From positions 1 to 6,803 of the forward strand of contig CAZBNG010000103.1 in NCBI GenBank assembly GCA_964493095.1: a stretch of 6,803 nucleotides of DNA, given 5' to 3'. Within the stretch, counting starts at the first letter, position 1, and each line of letters opens with the position of its first letter. The position numbers and the translations under genes were made by a program. The notes beneath the pieces are model-generated. The model saw only the letters and a program-made list of their open reading frames with translations. It was not told the origin of the DNA and made no database searches. This stretch comes from CAYXSX01 sp964493095. GTDB taxonomy: Bacteria > Pseudomonadota > Alphaproteobacteria > Micavibrionales > Micavibrionaceae. Below, in pieces: positions 1 to 4,931 of this stretch.

Positions 1-33
1 CCTCTGGGCGCGTTACGGGCTTTAAAAGCCAGT

Positions 34-1548
34 TCAGCCCTTCATCTTCCCGCGCAGGTATTCCGCCACCTTGTCTATCGAGATGCGCTCTTGCGCCATG
101 GTGTTGCGGTCGCGCAAGGTTACCGTGCCATCCGCCAAAGTATCATTATCAATCGTGAAACAGTACGGCGTGCCGATTTCATCCTGCCGCGCATAGCGCT
201 TGCCAATATTTTGCTTAATATCCAGATCCACGGCAAATTCCTCCCGCAGTTCCAGATATAGCTTTGTCGCCGGACCCGCATGTTCTTCCTTGGCCGTCAG
301 CGGCAGGATCGCAGCTTTTTTCGGCGCCATGGCCGGGGTAAAGTTCAGATATACGCCCGAGGGACGATTCGTATCCACCGTATAAGCTTCGCAGATCAGC
401 GCCAGCACGCCGCGCGTCAGGCCCGCCGCAGGCTCAATCACATGGGGCATGTAGCGCTGGTTCGTAACCTGGTCGAGATATTCCAGCTTCACACCGGAAT
501 GCTCCTGATGCGCCGTCAGGTCGAAATCGCAGCGGTGCGCGATGCCTTCAAGCTCGCCAAAGCCGGGATCTGTGAAGGGGAATTTATATTCGATATCGGA
601 AGTGCCCAAACCTTCCTTGGCATAGTGGGACAGCTCGTCATCGCCGTGTTTGCGCATCTGCAGGTTATCACTGGTCAGGCCGACAGAGCGCCAGAATTTC
701 TGGCGTGTTTCAAACCAGAAATCGCGCCACATTTCCACTTCGTCCGGGTGACAGAACCATTCCATTTCCATCTGTTCGAACTCGCGGGAGCGGAAAATGA
801 AGTTGCGCGGATTGACCTCGTTGCGGTACGCCTTGCCGATCTGCGCGATGCCGAAAGGCGGTTTCACACGGCAGGAATCCAGCACGTTTTTGTAATTCAG
901 GAATATGCCCTGCGCGGTTTCCGGGCGCAGGTAAGCCTTGTTATCCTCACTCTGCGTCGCGCCGACATAGGTTTCAAACATCAGGTTAAACTGCTTGGGC
1001 TCGGTCAATGTGCCGGGCTCATTCACATCGGGACCGACAATCTTCGCATAAGTGTCAACACCAAGCTCCGTCAGGTTAATCTTCTTAAACAAGGAAATAT
1101 CTTTGGGCATGCCAAGCTTCTTAAGCTTTTTCTCTATTTCCTCATCTTCGGTTTCCTCGTGGAAAGCGGGCCAGCGGTCGGCCTTGTCGGAAGTCAGGAC
1201 AATCAGGTGATCCTGGCGATACCGCTTCTTGGTTTCCTTGCAATCCACCATCGGGTCGGAAAAACCGCCTACGTGACCGGAGGCCACCCACGTTTTCGGG
1301 TTCTGGATGATCGCGGAATCGATACCGACAATATCCACCGGCGCGCCGTCGGGACCGATGGGCGGCGTAATGACCATATCTTTCCACCACGCGTCGCGAA
1401 GGTTGTTTTTAAGCTCCACCCCCAGCGGACCAAAGTCCCAGAAACCGTTAAGGCCGCCATAAATATCGGAAGCCGCGAATACAAACCCGCGGCGTTTGCA
1501 CAGCGCTACGATGTCTTTCATATCTTTGGTGGCGTCTGTCATGGTCAT
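34..1548 (-). CDS. glyQS: Glycyl-tRNA synthetase, single-chain (alpha2) type
   Basis: This cytoplasmic class II aminoacyl-tRNA synthetase charges tRNA-Gly with glycine using ATP. The 504 residues are near full length for the single-chain alpha2 family. Motif 1 lies around residues 38-55 (DFGPLGVELKNNL). A glycine-pocket stretch YLRPETAQGIF is at 207-217. Motif 2 is at about 241-265, with FRSREFEQMEMEWF at the end. Motif 3 is at about 371-388 (IEPAAGLTRGVLALI), with the conserved Arg379. An HGTP-type anticodon-binding domain fills about 410-500 (GKRYARQDEIGTPYC, then VTLRDRNTMAQ). Two ATGs lie close together, at 1548 and 1542. The AAAGGA ribosome site is 3 nt from the first and 9 nt from the second, so a 502-residue product is equally possible. 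The gene has its own promoter about 370 bases upstream. No convincing terminator is seen in bases 1-33. Many alphaproteobacteria are thought to use the two-gene glyQ/glyS enzyme, so this type is notable. The identification is firm. Confidence 0.97.
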   Translation of the reverse strand: MTMTDATKDMKDIVALCKRRGFVFAASDIYGGLNGFWDFGPLGVELKNNLRDAWWKDMVITPPIGPDGAPVDIVGIDSAIIQNPKTWVASGHVGGFSDPMVDCKETKKRYRQDHLIVLTSDKADRWPAFHEETEDEEIEKKLKKLGMPKDISLFKKINLTELGVDTYAKIVGPDVNEPGTLTEPKQFNLMFETYVGATQSEDNKAYLRPETAQGIFLNYKNVLDSCRVKPPFGIAQIGKAYRNEVNPRNFIFRSREFEQMEMEWFCHPDEVEMWRDFWFETRQKFWRSVGLTSDNLQMRKHGDDELSHYAKEGLGTSDIEYKFPFTDPGFGELEGIAHRCDFDLTAHQEHSGVKLEYLDQVTNQRYMPHVIEPAAGLTRGVLALICEAYTVDTNRPSGVYLNFTPAMAPKKAAILPLTAKEEHAGPATKLYLELREEFAVDLDIKQNIGKRYARQDEIGTPYCFTIDNDTLADGTVTLRDRNTMAQERISIDKVAEYLRGKMKG

Positions 1549-1551
1549 TAA

Positions 1552-1557
1552 TCCTTT
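1552..1557 (-). promoter_or_regulatory. Ribosome binding site of glyQS
   Basis: AAAGGA on the minus strand lies 3 nt before the ATG at 1548 and 9 nt before the in-frame ATG at 1542. The spacing is a little short for the first and at the long end for the second, so the start is ambiguous by two codons. The site overlaps the TAA (1556-1558) of an open frame that runs through the leader, so that frame, if translated, would be coupled to glyQS. Confidence 0.6.
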
Positions 1558-1777
1558 AAATACTATTCAAAACAGCGCCCATCATGCCGTGAGAGCCAAG
1601 CAAAGACAAGAGGAAGCGCGCGGGTTTTGCAACTCCTTCTGCGTTTGCGTTTACGCGGCAAGAAAGCCCGCCGGTTTCTTTAGTTTGTTTGTATGAATTT
1701 AGTGCCCCCGGGGGGATGCCCTTTGATTTTAAAGGATATTCCTTTAGTTCGTTGGTTAGTTTGACGGTCGGTCTTTT

Positions 1778-1876
1778 CGTCATTGCAACCCCGGCCTTGC
1801 GCCGGGGGAAGCGATCCGGAAATCTTGCTTGTGACTCCGGATTGCTTCGTCCTGCTTCGCAGTCCTCGCAATGACG
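1778..1876. repeat. 99-bp palindromic repeat element with several hairpins
   Basis: The element is bounded by perfect 9-bp inverted ends, CGTCATTGC (1778-1786) and GCAATGACG (1868-1876). Inside are CCCCGGC/GCCGGGG with a 5-nt loop (1789-1807) and a 12-bp stem AAGCGATCCGGA/TCCGGATTGCTT with one G-T pair (1809-1820 with 1836-1847). A small CTGC/GCAG hairpin lies at 1852-1862. The signature CGTCATTGC...GAAGCAATCC, read on the minus strand, resembles dispersed palindromic repeats that I know from Rickettsia and other alphaproteobacteria. It lies between genes, within the predicted glyQS leader. It encodes no transposase, so it would be non-autonomous. A shorter relative is found inside panC at 5554-5613. 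Family assignment is by resemblance only. Confidence 0.75.
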
Positions 1877-1925
1877 TCTGTGTGATATTGCGTTCGTTAC
1901 CATTCCCTCTCCCATTTCCGAGCCC

Positions 1926-1954
1926 ATTATATGAAATTATTCCTATTTTTTCAA
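1926..1954 (-). promoter_or_regulatory. Sigma70-type promoter reading toward glyQS
   Basis: On the minus strand a TTGAAA -35 box (1954-1949) is followed by exactly 17 bp and a perfect TATAAT -10 box (1931-1926). The predicted start is near 1919. The nearest downstream gene is glyQS, about 370 bases away, so this is its likely promoter. The surroundings are AT-rich, which raises the chance of fortuitous matches, but 11 of 12 consensus bases with ideal spacing is strong. Confidence 0.65.
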
Positions 1955-2002
1955 GATTTTTTTAGGTACTGGCATTTTTTCGTCACAATATAAATTTTTA
2001 AA

Positions 2003-2019
2003 TAAATACTTCGTATTTA
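2003..2019. repeat. Short perfect inverted repeat
   Basis: TAAATAC (2003-2009) and GTATTTA (2013-2019) are perfect complements around a TTC loop. The element is AT-rich and small. It could be a protein-binding palindrome, or it could be chance in AT-rich DNA. Confidence 0.35.
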
Positions 2020-2025
2020 ATCACT

Positions 2026-2040
2026 TTAACCAAACATTAA
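2026..2040. promoter_or_regulatory. CtrA-type box, TTAA-N7-TTAA
   Basis: TTAA at 2026-2029 and TTAA at 2037-2040 are separated by exactly 7 bases (CCAAACA). This is the full-length half-site pattern bound by the alphaproteobacterial cell-cycle regulator CtrA. It lies about 98 bp upstream of the rightward -35 box and about 72 bp upstream of the leftward one. That is further than most CtrA activation sites, and the AT-rich setting makes a chance match possible. Confidence 0.4.
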
Positions 2041-2051
2041 TAATTTTTACT

Positions 2052-2081
2052 TATATTTTACTGAAATATACAGTAAATATA
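2052..2081. promoter_or_regulatory. Operator-like palindrome
   Basis: TTTACTG (2057-2063) and CAGTAAA (2071-2077) form perfect 7-bp arms around a 7-nt centre. Four more pairs outside (2052-2055 with 2078-2081) extend the symmetry, with one unpaired T at 2056. It lies about 60 bp upstream of the -35 box of the gene at 2189. The form suits a dimeric repressor or activator. The CTG-N7-CAG spacing does not match the E. coli LexA site (CTG-N10-CAG). Confidence 0.35.
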
Positions 2082-2137
2082 AAATTCATATTTCGTGAAA
2101 CAACTGCCCGTCTACTTGTTAAAACTTTTGGTTTTTC

Positions 2138-2166
2138 TTGACTTTTATTGCCGTTTCTTCTATAGT
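2138..2166 (+). promoter_or_regulatory. Sigma70-type promoter of the orphan gene at 2189
   Basis: A TTGACT -35 box (2138-2143), a 17-bp spacer and a TATAGT -10 box (2161-2166) give a near-consensus promoter. Transcription would start near 2173, leaving a leader of about 16 nt that just includes the AAGGA ribosome site (2177-2181). The -35 box coincides with the TTG that could otherwise be taken as an upstream start codon, which argues for the ATG at 2189. Confidence 0.75.
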
Positions 2167-2188
2167 GCACTTAAACAAGGATAGAGAA

Positions 2189-2602
2189 ATGTCATTATAT
2201 GGAACCGGAAGATTAGAAGAAGAGGGTATCAGCACAGGCGGCATTGCCTCTTACGTCATCCCAGGATCTCCCCTTGCTAAAAGTCTTGGCGCATCCTTCG
2301 CCCTTACGGTTCGACGCATTGCCACCAACAGCGTTGCGAAAGCCAAAAAAGCTGCGTCCGATCTTTCCAATTATATTTTCCGGCTGGAAATGGCTGACTG
2401 GTACCGCCGTTTATATGTTTTGCCCTTACGGATGGAAAACGGCGGGACGTTCTTCGCTTCCGCCCTAAGTGTCGCTTCTGTTTTAGGGGTATCTCTGCTG
2501 CAAGTTCGCAATCTGGGGCTTACTCTGGAAGACACATTGCAAGCTTATGCGGAACGCGGCATTAATGACCCCTTCGCCCACATGAAGCTCGAAGTCGCTT
2601 AA
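2189..2602 (+). CDS. Hypothetical protein, unrecognised, 137 residues
   Basis: I do not recognise this protein. The ATG at 2189 is chosen because AAGGA (2177-2181) lies 7 nt upstream and a near-consensus promoter starts at 2138. The frame is open back to a TTG at 2138, but that TTG is part of the -35 box. The N-terminus is glycine- and serine-rich (GTGRLEEEGISTGG). Residues 41-55 are basic (VRRIATNSVAKAKKA). ADWYRRLY lies at 69-76, then a small-residue hydrophobic stretch at about 87-106 (FFASALSVASVLGVSLLQV) that could be one membrane helix or a buried helix. The C-terminus is polar (LTLEDTLQAYAERG). There is no clear signal peptide. The gene stands alone, converging with the Do protease with a 9-bp gap. 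The strong promoter and ribosome site support a real, expressed gene. Confidence 0.7.
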   Translation: MSLYGTGRLEEEGISTGGIASYVIPGSPLAKSLGASFALTVRRIATNSVAKAKKAASDLSNYIFRLEMADWYRRLYVLPLRMENGGTFFASALSVASVLGVSLLQVRNLGLTLEDTLQAYAERGINDPFAHMKLEVA

Positions 2603-2611
2603 CCAGAATTT

Positions 2612-4018
2612 TTACCGCAACACCACCTGGCGGGTATTGCCATTACGCTCGAAAATAAAGCGCCAGCCCTGCTGTCCGCCTGACGTCAGCGCCTTTTTAA
2701 CGTCCCCCACGCGAACAATCTCCTGTCCGTTGATATTGCGGATAATATCGCCCACCCCGACAATGCGCATGGCACCGGAGCGCGGCACTTTCGTAACCAC
2801 CACGCCGTCCTCTTCGTCATGCAGGCCAAGCTCCACAGAAACCGCGGGGTTGAGATTTGCAACCGTAACACCGTTCAGCGGCCCGGCCCCGGCAAGGGTT
2901 GTTTCCCCGCGCGGCGGATCATCTGGCGGCGCCATAGCCTTAACATGGAAATCCAGCACCTGCCCGTCACGCACGACGGTAAAATGGGCATCATCACCCA
3001 GCGGCACGGTCGCCATGCGGAATTTCATTTCGGCGGCGTCGCGGATATCCTTATCGTTAATGCTTTGCACCACGTCCCCAACCTTCATGCCCGCCGCCAA
3101 AAGCGGGCTGGCCGAATGCAGGCCGGAAATCAGGGCGCCCCATGGACGGCGCAGCCCCAGCGATTCCCCGATCTCCGATGTAACGCTTTGCGCGGAAATG
3201 CCCAGCCATGGCCGGATAACGCCCTGCGTGCCCGTACGCCCGGCCTTGGCGGAAGCCACCACGCTGGCCACCATTTCCGAAGGAATGGCAAACCCAATCC
3301 CCAAAGAACCACCGTCGCGTGAATAAATCGCCGAATTAATACCAATCACGCCGCCATCCATGGATACCAGCGGCCCGCCGGAGTTACCGGGGTTAATCGC
3401 CGCATCGGTCTGAATAAAGAAATTAAAATCGTTGATGTTCAGGGAAGAGCGCGCGAGCGCGGAAACAATACCGCTGGTCACCGTTTGCCCGACACCGAAC
3501 GGATTACCGATCGCCAGCACCAGATCGCCGACCTCAACCGATTCGCTGGGCTTCAGGGTCGCGTGGGGCAGTTGCTCCTGCACGCCCTTAAGCCGCAGCA
3601 AAGCAAGATCAGAGGCGGAGTCCTGAAGCACCAGATCGGCGTCGAATTCCCTGCCGTCGCTTAAACTGACCGTAATTTCCTCGGCTTCCTTGATCACATG
3701 GGCGTTGGTGACCACGAGGCCATCTTCTTCGATGATAACCCCGGACCCCAGCGAGTTTTCGACCTGTTGGCGCATCCGGCCGCCAAACATGTCGTTACCG
3801 AAAAACTGGCTGAAAAACGGGTCGTTCATGAACGGACTGACCATTCTTGATACGGTACGTTTCGTATATATATTTACCACGGCCGGGGTGATTTGCCGCA
3901 CCAGCGGCGCGTAAGAGAGCTGGACCTGCCGCCTTGATTCCGGCATAGCGCGCTCCTGCGCCCAGGCCGGCGATATGGTCACTATTGCTAGAAAGACAAT
4001 GAAAAACCTGATAAACAT
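2612..4018 (-). CDS. Do-family (DegP/HtrA-like) periplasmic serine protease
   Basis: This is an envelope quality-control protease that degrades, and in this family can also chaperone, misfolded periplasmic proteins. The 468 residues match the usual two-PDZ Do length. Residues 1-20 form a signal peptide ending AWA, with likely cleavage before Gln21. The trypsin-like domain (about 35-265) has the full catalytic triad: His107 in TNAHV, Asp137 in SASDLALL, and Ser213 in GNSGGP. A Phe/Met-rich loop at 63-80 resembles the LA loop. PDZ1 is at about 268-365 and PDZ2 at about 383-468. The start has no Shine-Dalgarno sequence. A promoter-like pair places the transcript start at or next to the ATG, so the mRNA may be leaderless. 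It diverges from panB across 59 bp. Do proteases often follow rplQ in alphaproteobacteria, consistent with its strand and neighbourhood here. I cannot separate DegP from DegQ or MucD naming by sequence alone. Confidence 0.95.
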   Translation of the reverse strand: MFIRFFIVFLAIVTISPAWAQERAMPESRRQVQLSYAPLVRQITPAVVNIYTKRTVSRMVSPFMNDPFFSQFFGNDMFGGRMRQQVENSLGSGVIIEEDGLVVTNAHVIKEAEEITVSLSDGREFDADLVLQDSASDLALLRLKGVQEQLPHATLKPSESVEVGDLVLAIGNPFGVGQTVTSGIVSALARSSLNINDFNFFIQTDAAINPGNSGGPLVSMDGGVIGINSAIYSRDGGSLGIGFAIPSEMVASVVASAKAGRTGTQGVIRPWLGISAQSVTSEIGESLGLRRPWGALISGLHSASPLLAAGMKVGDVVQSINDKDIRDAAEMKFRMATVPLGDDAHFTVVRDGQVLDFHVKAMAPPDDPPRGETTLAGAGPLNGVTVANLNPAVSVELGLHDEEDGVVVTKVPRSGAMRIVGVGDIIRNINGQEIVRVGDVKKALTSGGQQGWRFIFERNGNTRQVVLR

Positions 4019-4024
4019 GAACGG

Positions 4025-4053
4025 AATTTAGGACACATGATGGCAAATCTCAA
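4025..4053 (-). promoter_or_regulatory. Candidate promoter of the Do protease, giving a leaderless mRNA
   Basis: On the minus strand TTGAGA (4053-4048), a 17-bp spacer and TAAATT (4030-4025) sit so that transcription would begin at or within a base of the ATG at 4018. The -35 matches consensus at 5 of 6 positions and the -10 at 4 of 6. The absence of a ribosome site before the ATG fits a leaderless transcript. Confidence 0.4.
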
Positions 4054-4063
4054 GAGGCCAAAT

Positions 4064-4069
4064 AGGAGG
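4064..4069 (+). promoter_or_regulatory. Strong ribosome binding site of panB
   Basis: A full AGGAGG lies 8 nt before the ATG at 4078 and fixes the panB start. It is the strongest ribosome site in the window. Confidence 0.85.
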
Positions 4070-4077
4070 GATTATCC

Positions 4078-4923
4078 ATGAGCCGGGATAACAGGCATAT
4101 CACCGTTGCCGATATTCGTGCCCGCAAGGGCGCTGCGGAGCCGCTCGCCTGCCTGACCGCCTATACCGCGCCGATGGCGCAGTTGCTGGATGCGCACGTT
4201 GACCTGCTGCTGGTAGGCGATTCCGTCGGCATGGCGCTGTACGGCATGGACAACACGCTGCAGGTCACACTCGAGATCATGATCGCCCATGGCAAAGCGG
4301 TGGTGCGCGCTTCAAAACGCGCCTGCGTGGTCGTCGATATGCCCTTTGGCACTTACGAGGAAAACCCGGAGCAGGCCTTCCGCAATGCCACACTGATTAT
4401 GCGCGAGACAAACTGCGATGCCGTAAAGCTGGAAGGCGGCGCGGCCATGGCCCCGACTATAGAATACCTGACGCGGCGCAATATCCCGGTTATGGCACAT
4501 ATCGGCCTGCAACCACAATCCGTGCTCAAGGAAGGCGGCTACCGCGTAAAGGGCAAAACGCCCGAAAGCGAAGCAACGATTATGGCCGACGCAAAAGCCG
4601 TGGAGGCCGCCGGGGCGTTTGCCGTAGTGATTGAGGGCACGGTCGGTGATGTGGCTGATTCCATCACGAAAGCCATCCGCATTCCCACCATAGGCATCGG
4701 TGCTTCCGCCGGGTGCGACGGGCAGATACTGGTCACAGAGGACATGCTTGGGCTGCTCTCCGGTCACACACCCAAATTTGTAAAAAAATACGCAGACCTT
4801 GGCGCGGTTATTGATAAGGCCGTCAGCACTTATGCCGCCGAAGTGCGGGCACGCCAGTTCCCCTCCTCTGAGTATTTATACTCCCGTCCCAAGCTGGTGG
4901 AGACGGATAAAAAGGCATCGTAG
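4078..4923 (+). CDS. panB: 3-methyl-2-oxobutanoate hydroxymethyltransferase (ketopantoate synthesis)
   Basis: PanB transfers a hydroxymethyl group from 5,10-methylene-tetrahydrofolate to 2-oxoisovalerate, making ketopantoate, the first committed step to pantothenate and coenzyme A. The cytoplasmic enzyme is a metal-dependent TIM barrel that forms decamers in known cases. The 281 residues are close to the family length. Visible signatures are LTAYTAPMAQLLD (26-38) and LVGDSVGM (45-52) with metal-ligand Asp48. VVVDMPFGTYE (84-94) holds the second ligand, Asp87. KLEGG (117-121) is followed by VMAHIGLQPQS (138-148) and VIEG with likely catalytic Glu186. PTIGIGAS (203-210) and the C-terminal KFVKKYADLG are also typical. 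It opens a two-gene unit with panC, with an 8-bp gap. Its promoter is not clear; a weak TTGCTA-N18-TGATAA pair (3985-4014) inside the protease gene is possible. Confidence 0.97.
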   Translation: MSRDNRHITVADIRARKGAAEPLACLTAYTAPMAQLLDAHVDLLLVGDSVGMALYGMDNTLQVTLEIMIAHGKAVVRASKRACVVVDMPFGTYEENPEQAFRNATLIMRETNCDAVKLEGGAAMAPTIEYLTRRNIPVMAHIGLQPQSVLKEGGYRVKGKTPESEATIMADAKAVEAAGAFAVVIEGTVGDVADSITKAIRIPTIGIGASAGCDGQILVTEDMLGLLSGHTPKFVKKYADLGAVIDKAVSTYAAEVRARQFPSSEYLYSRPKLVETDKKAS

Positions 4924-4931
4924 AATCTCCG

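Larger units (their letters stand above)
1549..1919 (-). other. Long 5' leader of glyQS, with a possible leader ORF
   Basis: If transcription starts about 7 nt after the TATAAT at 1931-1926, the glyQS mRNA has a leader of roughly 370 nt. The leader contains the 99-bp palindromic repeat (1778-1876), a TAAAGGA/TCCTTTA palindrome (1730-1746), a C5G6 run (1705-1715) and an imperfect hairpin with AAGAAA/TTTCTT arms (1660-1680). A stop-free minus-strand frame runs through it. From the ATG at 1903, which has GGGAG upstream, it would give about 115 residues ending at 1556, 7 bp before glyQS. Its middle is simply the translation of the repeat, and the rest matches no family I know. Such repeats are often stop-free in several frames, so I do not call it a gene. 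No known riboswitch or T-box is recognised. Confidence 0.4.
1955..2137. other. AT-rich divergent control region
   Basis: This stretch separates two opposed sigma70-type promoters (1926-1954 leftward, 2138-2166 rightward) and is strikingly richer in A and T than the flanking genes. It contains a CtrA-like box (2026-2040), a TAAATAC/GTATTTA hairpin (2003-2019) and an operator-like palindrome (2052-2081). No open frame here looks like a gene. It is best read as a bidirectional regulatory region. Confidence 0.6.

Noticed and set aside
18..30. GGCTTT/AAAGCC hairpin after glyQS as a terminator
   Set aside because: The stem is short, its loop is almost absent, and no T-run follows on the minus strand.
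280..1551. Long plus-strand open frame of 423 codons opposite glyQS
   Set aside because: It is fully antisense to an unmistakable synthetase, has no recognisable domain and no ribosome site, and reflects codon bias on the coding strand.
1705..1715. C5G6 run as a functional palindrome
   Set aside because: It is a simple GC tract with no loop and no partner copies in the window.
1880..1892. 13-base match TGTGATATTGCGT shared with 5531-5543
   Set aside because: A match this long has a fair chance of occurring once in a window of this size, and it does not extend or align with the repeat edges.
2052..2081. LexA (SOS) box
   Set aside because: The spacing is CTG-N7-CAG, not CTG-N10-CAG, and it is not the GAAC/GTTC direct repeat of alphaproteobacterial LexA.
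2138..2188. TTG start for the orphan gene, 17 codons longer
   Set aside because: The TTG is the first half of the -35 box, and transcription would begin about 35 bp after it. The ATG at 2189 has a good ribosome site.
2637..3326. Plus-strand open frames inside the Do protease gene
   Set aside because: They are shadow frames opposite a protein with a complete catalytic triad and two PDZ domains.
4312..4767. Minus-strand open frame inside panB
   Set aside because: It is antisense to clear PanB motifs and has no independent support.
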